42,735 nucleotides of DNA from an uncultured Pelagibacteraceae bacterium. GTDB lineage: Bacteria > Pseudomonadota > Alphaproteobacteria > Pelagibacterales > Pelagibacteraceae. Below the pieces are notes generated by a model. That model had not been told where the DNA came from. It made no database searches and saw only the letters and a list, made by a program, of their open reading frames with translations. The stretch covers positions 1 through 42,735 of the forward strand of contig CACLQJ010000007.1 in NCBI GenBank assembly GCA_902609065.1. The letters run 5' to 3'. Shown here piece by piece: positions 8,761-16,210 of this stretch. How positions within the stretch are numbered: the stretch's first letter is position 1; each line of letters begins with the position of its first letter. Position numbers and translations under genes: made by a program.

Positions 8761-9435
8761 ATGACGATTTTTTACAAGAAAATTAACTTATTAATATCGA
8801 AAAAAGTTAAGAAAAAAAAAATTAATATGTTATTAACTGGGGGACAAACAGCAAAGGGTCTTTACAAATATTGGCAAAAAAATAACTACTTTTTGAAAAA
8901 TAAGAACATAAATTTTTTTTTATCAGATGAAAGAATTGTATCTACAAATCAAAAAAATAGTAATTATAATGCGTTGAAAAAAAATTTATTTTTTAATGAT
9001 GGTTCTATTAAGTATAGATTTTTCACATTTTTTTACGACAAGAAAAAAATGAAAACACAAATAAAAAAATATGAAAACGTATTACCAAAATATTTTGATA
9101 TAGCAATTCTCTCATCAGGCAATGATGGACATGTAGCGTCAATCTTCTCAAACAACAAAAATCAATTAGATACGAACAAAAAAATAGTATTTAGTTATGC
9201 TATTAATAAGCCAATAAAAAGAATTACGTTAAGTTTAAAATTCATCAAAAAGACAAAAATCATTATAATTATGTTTAAAGGAACAAAAAAAGGTAAGATT
9301 GCAGCAGAAACGAGGATTAATCCAAAAAATAGTAAATTTATAATATCAAATTTTTTAAAAAGTTATTGGATATTTGATAAAAAAGCACATACTGCGTATA
9401 GGAAAAAATTATTAAACAAAAACTTAAAAAATTGA
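8761..9435 (+). CDS. 6-phosphogluconolactonase-like protein
   Basis: 224 residues with the motif order of the 6-phosphogluconolactonase/glucosamine-6-P isomerase family: MLLTGGQTAKGLY (phosphate loop), INFFLSDERIV with QKNSNYNALKKNLF, FDIAILSSGNDGHVASIF (catalytic region, consensus GmGeDGHtASLF), KRITLSLKFI and the C-terminal WIFDKKA. Pgl hydrolyses sugar-acid lactones. Consensus 'lLGmG' is replaced by 'ILSSG', so the pocket differs from housekeeping Pgl. No glucose-6-P dehydrogenase or Edd is near. Within this unit a lactone made by the Gfo/Idh enzyme is a reasonable substrate. It sits 19 bases after the KdsB gene and overlaps the next start (TTGA). Confidence 0.7.
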   Translation: MTIFYKKINLLISKKVKKKKINMLLTGGQTAKGLYKYWQKNNYFLKNKNINFFLSDERIVSTNQKNSNYNALKKNLFFNDGSIKYRFFTFFYDKKKMKTQIKKYENVLPKYFDIAILSSGNDGHVASIFSNNKNQLDTNKKIVFSYAINKPIKRITLSLKFIKKTKIIIIMFKGTKKGKIAAETRINPKNSKFIISNFLKSYWIFDKKAHTAYRKKLLNKNLKN

Positions 9436-10385
9436 ATATTCTTGTTACAGCCACACCATTTTGTGAAGACAGTAAAGAGCCGATAAAGTTATTAAAAAAG
9501 CATAATTTGAATTTTATTTTCTATTCTAAAGATATTAATACCGAAACAAAACTTATTAATTTGTTAAAAGATAAAGATATAGTTATTGCTGGGCTAGAGA
9601 ATTATTCAGAAAAAGTTTTAAAAAAATCAAAAAAATTGAAACTTATATCAAGAGTTGGCATAGGTTTGGATAATATAGACTTAAAGGCAGCGAAAAAATA
9701 TAAAGTTAGTGTTACAAACACCCCAGATGGTCCAACAGCCGCTGTTGTAGAATTTACTATTGGTTTAATTTTTTCATCTCTTAGATTAATACATAAATCT
9801 TATTTAAATATTTTAAATTCAAATTGGACAAGGGAAACAGGTTTTAGAATTGAAAATTGTATTATTGGTGTAATAGGTGTAGGTAGGACAGGCAGTGGTG
9901 TAGTAAATTTGCTAAATAAGTTGGGTGTTAAAAAAATTTTAGTCAACGATATTAATTACAATAATATTAAATTTAAAAAAAATACTTTCAAAACAACAAA
10001 AAAAAAAATTTACAGGCAAGCCGATATAATTTCGCTTCACATTCCCTATACAAAAAAAACTCATAAATTAATTTCATATAAAGAGCTCAAGATGTTTAAA
10101 AAAAATAGCATTTTAATTAATACTTCAAGAGGAGGAATTGTCGACGAAAAAGCACTATATTCCGCATTAAAAAATAAAAAATTGTTTTCTGCGGCAATGG
10201 ACGTTTTTTTAAATGAGCCGTATAAGGGACAACTAAAAAAATTAAAAAACTGCTTATTAACCTCACATATGGCATCAATGTCAAAAGATTGCCGCATAAA
10301 AATGGAGACAGAAGCGACTGAAGCAGCAATTAGATTTATAAATAAAAAAAAATTAAAAAATTATTTAGGTAAAATTGAGCTGTAA
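9432..10385 (+). CDS. D-2-hydroxyacid dehydrogenase, phosphoglycerate-dehydrogenase-like
   Basis: 317 residues. NAD loop GVIGVGRTG at 146-154. The catalytic set is intact: Arg233 in NTSRGG, Glu262 in NEP and His279 in TSHMAS. SRVGIGLDNID near 73-83 and HIPYTKKT near 203 are further family signatures. Such enzymes interconvert 2-keto acids and D-2-hydroxy acids with NAD(P)H. The start is TTG at 9432 in a TTGA overlap with the preceding gene; no ATG lies near, and the protein begins correctly with NILVTATPF. It ends one base into the NeuA-type gene (TAATG). A role on a sugar-derived keto acid is inferred from context; a serine-biosynthetic SerA would normally be longer, with an ACT domain. Confidence 0.85.
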   Translation: MNILVTATPFCEDSKEPIKLLKKHNLNFIFYSKDINTETKLINLLKDKDIVIAGLENYSEKVLKKSKKLKLISRVGIGLDNIDLKAAKKYKVSVTNTPDGPTAAVVEFTIGLIFSSLRLIHKSYLNILNSNWTRETGFRIENCIIGVIGVGRTGSGVVNLLNKLGVKKILVNDINYNNIKFKKNTFKTTKKKIYRQADIISLHIPYTKKTHKLISYKELKMFKKNSILINTSRGGIVDEKALYSALKNKKLFSAAMDVFLNEPYKGQLKKLKNCLLTSHMASMSKDCRIKMETEATEAAIRFINKKKLKNYLGKIEL

Positions 10386-11101
10386 TGTTTAAAATTGAAA
10401 AAAACGATGTCATATGTGTTATTCCTGCAAGAGGAGGATCAAAAGGATTAAAAAAAAAAAACTTAAAGAAAGTTTTAAAAAAGAAATTGATACATTATCC
10501 TATTAAATATGCTTTAAAATCTAAACTAGTAGGCACAGTTTTAGTTTCAACAGATAGTAAAAGTATAGCCTCTGAAGCAATAAAAGCTGGTGCAATTGTG
10601 CCTTTTTTAAGACCAAAGAAGTTGAGTACTGATCTTGCGACGACTGAAGCCACACTCAAGCATGCCTTGTTAACTTTTGAAAAAAAAATAAATAAAAAAT
10701 TTAAAATTTGTATTTTTCTAACCTGCACCGATATTTTTAGAAAACCAAAATGGATTGAAAAAGGTATTGACATTCTAAAAAAAAAAAAAAATATAGAGAG
10801 TGTATTCGTAGGATTTAAAACACATAAAAATTTTTGGGAAAAAAAGAGAAAGTCAGGTTGGAAAAGATTGAAAAATAGAATGAAAACCTACTCCTCTAGA
10901 CAAGTAAGAAATTATTTAATTAGGGAAGATACGGGTCTTTTTTGTGCCTCTAGAGCTGAATTATGGAGAAAAGGAAAAAGAATTGGAGACAAAGTGCAGG
11001 TAATTCAAAATGATGACACTTTTAGCAGTATAGATATTCATAATTTAGATGATTTAAGATTAGCCAACTCAGCTATGAAAATTTTTAATGAAAAAAAATA
11101 A
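10385..11101 (+). CDS. CMP-sugar synthetase, NeuA/acylneuraminate cytidylyltransferase family
   Basis: 238 residues. The CTP loop IPARGGSK is intact at 13-20, followed by GLKKKNL. VLVSTDSKSIASEA and VPFLRPKKLSTD (73-83) follow the NeuA/PseF order, and the C-terminal DTFSSIDIHNLDDL carries the acidic metal-binding end. NeuA-family enzymes activate nine-carbon or similar ulosonic acids as CMP derivatives. No NeuB/PseI-type synthase is visible here, so the substrate is open; the keto acids made by this unit are the natural candidates. A run of 15 consecutive A residues lies inside the gene at 10777-10791. The 3' end overlaps the GT2-NeuA fusion gene by 14 bases. Confidence 0.8.
   Translation: MFKIEKNDVICVIPARGGSKGLKKKNLKKVLKKKLIHYPIKYALKSKLVGTVLVSTDSKSIASEAIKAGAIVPFLRPKKLSTDLATTEATLKHALLTFEKKINKKFKICIFLTCTDIFRKPKWIEKGIDILKKKKNIESVFVGFKTHKNFWEKKRKSGWKRLKNRMKTYSSRQVRNYLIREDTGLFCASRAELWRKGKRIGDKVQVIQNDDTFSSIDIHNLDDLRLANSAMKIFNEKK
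10777..10791 (+). repeat. Homopolymer A15 tract inside the NeuA-type gene
   Basis: Fifteen consecutive A bases encode a Lys run in frame. It is the longest mononucleotide tract I noticed in the window. Such a tract can cause replication or transcription slippage and is also a place where assemblies err. The surrounding frame is intact here. Confidence 0.8.
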
Positions 11102-12449
11102 ATTAGTATCAATTATAATTCGAACAAAGAATGAGGAGAGTTGGATTTCTATTTGTTTAGATAAAATTTTTAAACAAAATTATAAAAATTTTGAGGTGAT
11201 AATTGTTGACAACAACTCAACTGATAAGACTATAAAAAGAGCTTTAGAATATAAAGTAAGAATTGTAAAAATAAAAAAATTTTTTCCTGGAAAAGCGATT
11301 AATCTTGGTATCAAAAAATCAAAAGGAGATATTATTGTATGTCTATCTGCACACTGTATTCCAGTTAATGACAATTGGTTGAAAAATTTAATCCAACCTT
11401 TAAAAAATAAACAAATAGCTGGATCTTACGGTAGACAAGAGCCCTACTCGTTTTCAAGTGATTTTGATAAAAGAGACCTGTTGAATACATTTGGTCTAGA
11501 TAAAAAAATTCAAAAAAAAGACTCTTTTTTTCATAATGCTAATAGTGCATTTACAAAAAAAATATGGAAAAAATTTCCTTTTGATGAAAATATTACAAAT
11601 ATTGAGGATCGAATTTGGGGAAATATTGTTATTAAGTCTGGTTATAAAATACTTTATAATCCTGATGCTAGTGTGTTCCATTATCATGGAATACATCAAG
11701 ATCTTGATCCAGTTAGATGTAAACAAATAGTGGGTATACTCGAGTCCTTTGGCGATGAATTTAAATCCTCTCAGATAAAAGAAAATAATAAAAATAAAAT
11801 TTTAGCTATTATACCTCAGCGTGATAAAACGAAAATTTATAATAAACAAAATTTAATTTCTTTTACTATTAATGAGATAAAACAATCAAAGAAAATTAAA
11901 GAAATAGTAGTATCAACAAATGATTTTAATACAAAAAAAATTTCTGAAAATCTTGGGGCTAAAGTGCCCTTTTTAAGACCAAAAAATCTCTCCGAAAGTT
12001 ATGTAGACTTAAATTCAGTGCTTAAATTTACTTTAGAAAAATTAGAAAGAAACCGAAAATTTTTTGATATTGTTGTAATTGCAAGTGAAAATTATCCCCT
12101 GAGAAAAAAAAATTTATTTGATAAAATGATAAGTAAATTAATTTTAGGAAATTATGAGACAGTAATAGCATGCAAAACAGAAAAAGGAAGTGTTTGGCAG
12201 AAAAATAGATTTAAAACTATCAATCTTGTGGATAATTCAATTCCATCAAAAATCAAAAGTCAAAAGACTCTAATTGCAAATACTGGATATGCATGTGTAA
12301 CACGACCTAATAAAATTAGAAAAAATGATATTCTAAATGGAAAAGTTTATTTCTATGAAATAGATGACCAAAGTAGCTTTTTCGAAATTCAAAATTTTAA
12401 AAACTTTAAAAAATTTGTCGATCAAAAATTAAGTTATGAAAAAGGTTAA
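11088..12449 (+). CDS. Fusion: GT2 glycosyltransferase + NeuA-like cytidylyltransferase domain
   Basis: 453 residues in two domains. Residues ~1-230 form a GT-A glycosyltransferase of family 2: VSIIIRTKNEE at 7-17, VDNNSTD at 40-46, LSAHCIP at 86-92 at the DXD position, and IEDRIWG at 172-178 with the acidic base. Residues ~238-450 repeat the NeuA fold: ILAIIPQRDKTK (238-249) at the place of IPARGGSK, EIVVSTND, KVPFLRPKNLSES at 292-304, and a C-terminal VYFYEIDDQSSFFEI. The CTP loop keeps the Arg but has lost both glycines, so the second domain may bind but not make CMP-sugar. It follows a complete NeuA gene with 14 bases overlap. A transferase channelled with its own CMP-sugar donor is the inferred role. 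Confidence 0.75.
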   Translation: MKKNKLVSIIIRTKNEESWISICLDKIFKQNYKNFEVIIVDNNSTDKTIKRALEYKVRIVKIKKFFPGKAINLGIKKSKGDIIVCLSAHCIPVNDNWLKNLIQPLKNKQIAGSYGRQEPYSFSSDFDKRDLLNTFGLDKKIQKKDSFFHNANSAFTKKIWKKFPFDENITNIEDRIWGNIVIKSGYKILYNPDASVFHYHGIHQDLDPVRCKQIVGILESFGDEFKSSQIKENNKNKILAIIPQRDKTKIYNKQNLISFTINEIKQSKKIKEIVVSTNDFNTKKISENLGAKVPFLRPKNLSESYVDLNSVLKFTLEKLERNRKFFDIVVIASENYPLRKKNLFDKMISKLILGNYETVIACKTEKGSVWQKNRFKTINLVDNSIPSKIKSQKTLIANTGYACVTRPNKIRKNDILNGKVYFYEIDDQSSFFEIQNFKNFKKFVDQKLSYEKG

Positions 12450-13503
12450 AACAACAATCATTGGATGTGGAAGAGTTGCTGAACATTATAAAAAAATAAT
12501 TAAAAGATATAAAATCAATAATTTATCAATAGTTGGTGTGTGTGATCTTGATGAAAAAAAAGCATTAAGATTCTCTAAGTTATTTAAATGTAACCATTAT
12601 AAAAATTACAAAAAAATGCAACAACTTGAAAAGCCTCAGTTAACCTTGATATTAAGCCCCTCAGGCTCTCATTTTATGCATTCTAAACATGCCTTAGAAA
12701 ATAACATAAATGTTTTAAGTGAAAAACCAATGACTATGTTACCAAATAATATTAGAAAACTAAATAAATTAGCAAAAAAGAAAAAATTAATGTATGGAGT
12801 AGTTTTTCAAAACAGAGAAAACTTAGCCATTAAAGCACTCAAAAAAGCTTTGAAGCAAAAAAGATTTGGAAAGATTGTAAATATATCAATTAATATTTTT
12901 TGGTGCCGGTATCAAAACTATTATAATGATGGATGGCATGGAACATGGAAAGATGATGGGGGGGTATTAAATCAACAAGCGATCCATCATGTAGACGTTC
13001 TAAATTGGTTATTTGGACCTATACATTCAGTTTTTGCTAAATCAACAAGGAGATTAAATAAACTTCAAGCAGAGGATACAATAATTGTAGCTTTTGAAAA
13101 TACCAAGGGTGTTTTGGGCACTATTCAAGCTACTACTGCAGCAAGACCATCAGATTACGAGGCTTCAATAAAAGTTTTCGGCGAAAAGGGATATGTTCAA
13201 ATAGGAGGAATAGCACTTAATAAAATTTTAGTTTGGAATTTTTTATCAAAAAGAAAGAGTGACAATCAAATTAAAAAAAAATATTCAGAAAATGTTGATT
13301 CTGGTTATGGCAATAGTCATTATATTGTCTTGGGTGAAACACTTAAAAGATTAATTAACAAAAATTCTAATGCTTTAGTAAGCGCTGATGAGGCCGAAAA
13401 CACAGGTAGATTAATTCATTCTATATATAATAGTTGTGAAAATAAAAAATTAGTTTTATTAAGTAAAAAATTATTGTCAAATAAACTTGGATTAAATAAT
13501 TGA
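12436..13503 (+). CDS. Gfo/Idh/MocA-family sugar oxidoreductase
   Basis: 355 residues. The NAD(P) loop is IIGCGRVAEHY (~8-18), then the family motif EKPMTM near residue 95, which holds the catalytic Lys. GVVFQNR follows, and DDGGVLNQQAIHHVDVLNWLFG near 172-193 contains the usual His/Asp catalytic positions. Members oxidise or reduce one hydroxyl of a free or nucleotide-linked sugar or cyclitol (for example WlbA/WbpB at C3 of UDP-sugar acids). It overlaps the fusion gene before it (14 bases) and the DAHPS-family gene after it. Within this unit it may create the keto group or lactone acted on by neighbouring enzymes; the substrate cannot be read from sequence. Confidence 0.85.
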   Translation: MKKVKTTIIGCGRVAEHYKKIIKRYKINNLSIVGVCDLDEKKALRFSKLFKCNHYKNYKKMQQLEKPQLTLILSPSGSHFMHSKHALENNINVLSEKPMTMLPNNIRKLNKLAKKKKLMYGVVFQNRENLAIKALKKALKQKRFGKIVNISINIFWCRYQNYYNDGWHGTWKDDGGVLNQQAIHHVDVLNWLFGPIHSVFAKSTRRLNKLQAEDTIIVAFENTKGVLGTIQATTAARPSDYEASIKVFGEKGYVQIGGIALNKILVWNFLSKRKSDNQIKKKYSENVDSGYGNSHYIVLGETLKRLINKNSNALVSADEAENTGRLIHSIYNSCENKKLVLLSKKLLSNKLGLNN

Positions 13504-14396
13504 TGTCAAATTTAGAAAATAAATTTCCTGGAAAAGATATAACAATTGAAGATATTAAAACTAAATTCCCTTTAGTTGCTAAAAAAACTAAAAATCATTA
13601 CTCAAAATTTAAAATTGCAGGAGTAGAATTTGGGGGCAAATTAATTCCAATATTTGCAGGTCCAAATATGGTAGAGACAAAATCTTTAATTCTTAATACT
13701 GCGAAAAATGTAAAAAAAATTGGAGCTCAATTCCTTAGAGGTGGTGCTTTTAAACCCTTAACTTTTCCTTACAGAAGCAAAAAATATAATGAAACCCGTG
13801 AAATTGGTTTACAATGGTTAAAAGAGGCAAAAATAAAATATAAAATTCCTGTGATAACAGAAGTTATGGAGGAGAGATTTATACCTATTGTTTGTGAAAC
13901 TTCTGATATTTTACAAATAGGATCAAGAAATATGCAAAACTTCCCTTTGTTAACAGCTTGTGCAAAAACAAAAAAACCTATTATGCTCAAACGACATTAT
14001 GGATCTTCTTTAAGAGATTGGTTGGGTGCTGCAGAATATTTAATGGTAGAAGGAAATAAAAAAATTTTATTATGTGAAAGAGGAGTTTCTGTACCTCATA
14101 CTCATAGAAATACCTCAAGATTTTTAATAGACTTACAAGTAGTGCCTGCAGCAAAAGAAATTACTCATTTACCTATAGTTATTGATCCGTCTCATGCCAC
14201 TTTTTGGAGACCATGGGTTCCCTCAATGACACTTGCTTCTATAGCTGCTGGTGCTGATGGGATAATGTTAGAAGTTCATCCAAATCCAACTAAGGCAGCG
14301 GTTGATCCTCTACAACCAATCAGTTTCAGTTCATTTAAAAAATTACATAAAGAAATGCAAGCAGTAGCAAAATCTATTAATAGAAAAATTGATTAG
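13503..14396 (+). CDS. DAHP-synthase-family PEP aldolase with altered metal and acceptor motifs
   Basis: 297 residues from the ATG at 13503 (TGATG overlap; a TTG three bases earlier is less likely). It follows the type I-beta DAHP synthase signature throughout: TEVMEE, DILQIGSRNMQNF, KPIMLKRH, AAEYLMVEGN, LLCERG, IDPSHAT (His231), MLEVHPNP (Glu257) and VDPLQ (Asp268). Two active-site motifs differ. The metal-binding Cys of GPCxVE is Asn55 in GPNMVE, the residue found there in metal-independent KDO-8-P synthases, and the erythrose-4-P-binding KPRT is KPLT (Leu86). It should still condense PEP with an aldehyde to a 3-deoxy-ulosonate, but probably not erythrose 4-phosphate. A housekeeping shikimate role is therefore unlikely; substrate unknown. 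Confidence 0.8.
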   Translation: MSNLENKFPGKDITIEDIKTKFPLVAKKTKNHYSKFKIAGVEFGGKLIPIFAGPNMVETKSLILNTAKNVKKIGAQFLRGGAFKPLTFPYRSKKYNETREIGLQWLKEAKIKYKIPVITEVMEERFIPIVCETSDILQIGSRNMQNFPLLTACAKTKKPIMLKRHYGSSLRDWLGAAEYLMVEGNKKILLCERGVSVPHTHRNTSRFLIDLQVVPAAKEITHLPIVIDPSHATFWRPWVPSMTLASIAAGADGIMLEVHPNPTKAAVDPLQPISFSSFKKLHKEMQAVAKSINRKID

Positions 14397-16210
14397 TGTA
14401 CACAATAGGTATCCATTACGGTCATGATAGCAATGTATCTTTAATTGAGGATGGCAAATGTATATTTGCAATATCGGAGGAAAGACTAACAAGGGTTAAA
14501 TTTGACAATAGATGGCCGAAAGAAGGTATTAAATACATTTTTGAAAAATTTAAACTTAATCCTGAAAATATAGCTGCAGTAGCTGTAGTAGGAAGCTCAA
14601 AACAAGAAGAAACCTCTGGTGGATCAATAGAAAATATTTATAAAAAATTTGGCAAACAAACAAATTCATTTATTAAAATGATATCAAGGATAATCAACCC
14701 TTTTGATAATATATTTGATTTTTTAAAAATAAGAAAAAAGATTACTATTAGTTTTATTAAGAAAAAAATTTTCGAATTAGGAATAAAAAATGATAGAATA
14801 TTTTTTTTAGACCATCATTTTTGCCATGCTGTTGGTGCGTTTTATGCCTCAAATTTTAAAGAAGCTTTGATTATAACGTGTGATGGAAAAGGTGACGACT
14901 CCTGTCATAAATCATTCATTGGAAGTAAAAACGAAAATGGTTTGAGTAGCTTAAAATTTATCGCAAAATCTGATCCAATTGACTCAATTGGTTTTTTTTA
15001 TTCAACAATCACAGAATTCTTAGGATTTAAAAGAATGAGACATGAAGGCAAAATTACTGGCCTAGCAGCTTTCGGTACCAAAGATTATGATAATGATATA
15101 TCACCGATTGGACTATCCTCTAATGGATTATCATTAAAAAATAATTTGATAAAAGAAAAAATTAAAAAATCAAAATTTTTTCTTTTTTTAAAATTTTTTT
15201 TGCTTGATCCTAAAATGTTCTGTAAAATTTTATTTAATAATGCGGCTATAAAAGGGAGATTCTCACAATTAACATTAAAAAAATTTGTCTCTACTAAATT
15301 TATAAAAGAAGATAAAGCTAATGTAGCAAAGTATGCTCAAACAGTTTTAGAAAATACACTTAGGCAGCTTATTCAAAACACGTTGAAAATAGTTAAAGTA
15401 TCTAAAATATGTTTATCAGGTGGAGTTTTTGCAAACGTCAAACTAAATCAAAAAATTTATGAAATTACAAAAAAAGAAATTTACGTTATGCCAGGGATGG
15501 ATGATGGTGGATTATCTATTGGTGCAGGACTTTACATCTATGAAAGAAATTTGAAAAAACCAATTATTGAAAAGTTTGAAAATATTTATTATGGACCAAG
15601 TTATGATGAAAAATATATTTTAGAGGTATTGAATAATTCTGGTTTTAAATTTGAGAAAATTGAATTTATTGAAAAAAAAATTGCAGAAAATCTAGCTGCC
15701 GGAAGTATAGTTGGTAGATTTGATGGATCTATGGAGTGGGGACCAAGGGCTTTAGGAAATAGAAGTATTCTTGCAAATGCGAAAAATAAAGAAATAAATA
15801 CAATTTTAAATAATAGACTCTCTAGAACTGAATTCATGCCTTTCGCACCAATAATTCTAGAGGAAGATGCAGATAATTATTTTGAAAATTATAAAAAATT
15901 TAAGTGTTTTGAATTTATGACAATGACACTTAAAGTTAGAGACGGAAAAATTCAAAAAATTCCAGCAGTGGTTCACACTGATAATACTGCAAGACCTCAA
16001 TGTGTAAAAAAAAATATAAACAAATCTTTATATATTTTATTACAAGAGTATAAAAAGTTTAGTGAAATTCCTGTTCTTATTAATACAAGTTTTAATTTGC
16101 ACGAGGAACCAATTGTGTGTACGCCTAATGATGCTTTAAAAGCGTTAGAAAGAAACGCTGTTGATTTTTTAGCAATTGGAAATTTTTGGGTTGAAAATAA
16201 ATCTGTATGA
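14396..16210 (+). CDS. O-carbamoyltransferase, NodU/TobZ family
   Basis: 604 residues, full length. The N-terminal Kae1-like domain starts IGIHYGHDSNVSLIEDG and continues with ISEERLTRVK, then LDHHFCHAVGAFYAS (metal-binding HHxxHA), ITCDGKGDD and GKITGLAAFG. The C-terminal part has LSGGVFANVKLNQ, MPGMDDGGLSIGAG, MEWGPRALGNRS, FMPFAPIILEE and LINTSFNLHEEPIV, all typical of TobZ/NodU. These enzymes use carbamoyl phosphate and ATP to carbamoylate a hydroxyl on a sugar. The start is GTG at 14396, overlapping the TAG stop before it; the 3' end overlaps the AroE-like gene by ATGA. The acceptor is most likely the product of this gene unit. Family assignment is firm. Confidence 0.9.
   Translation: MYTIGIHYGHDSNVSLIEDGKCIFAISEERLTRVKFDNRWPKEGIKYIFEKFKLNPENIAAVAVVGSSKQEETSGGSIENIYKKFGKQTNSFIKMISRIINPFDNIFDFLKIRKKITISFIKKKIFELGIKNDRIFFLDHHFCHAVGAFYASNFKEALIITCDGKGDDSCHKSFIGSKNENGLSSLKFIAKSDPIDSIGFFYSTITEFLGFKRMRHEGKITGLAAFGTKDYDNDISPIGLSSNGLSLKNNLIKEKIKKSKFFLFLKFFLLDPKMFCKILFNNAAIKGRFSQLTLKKFVSTKFIKEDKANVAKYAQTVLENTLRQLIQNTLKIVKVSKICLSGGVFANVKLNQKIYEITKKEIYVMPGMDDGGLSIGAGLYIYERNLKKPIIEKFENIYYGPSYDEKYILEVLNNSGFKFEKIEFIEKKIAENLAAGSIVGRFDGSMEWGPRALGNRSILANAKNKEINTILNNRLSRTEFMPFAPIILEEDADNYFENYKKFKCFEFMTMTLKVRDGKIQKIPAVVHTDNTARPQCVKKNINKSLYILLQEYKKFSEIPVLINTSFNLHEEPIVCTPNDALKALERNAVDFLAIGNFWVENKSV

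Noticed and set aside
10061-10329. Two overlapping minus-strand open frames
   Set aside because: Both lie inside the hydroxyacid dehydrogenase gene, whose catalytic residues are all intact on the plus strand.
13500-13502. TTG as start of the DAHPS-family gene
   Set aside because: An ATG follows immediately at 13503 and gives the TGATG overlap seen at other junctions.
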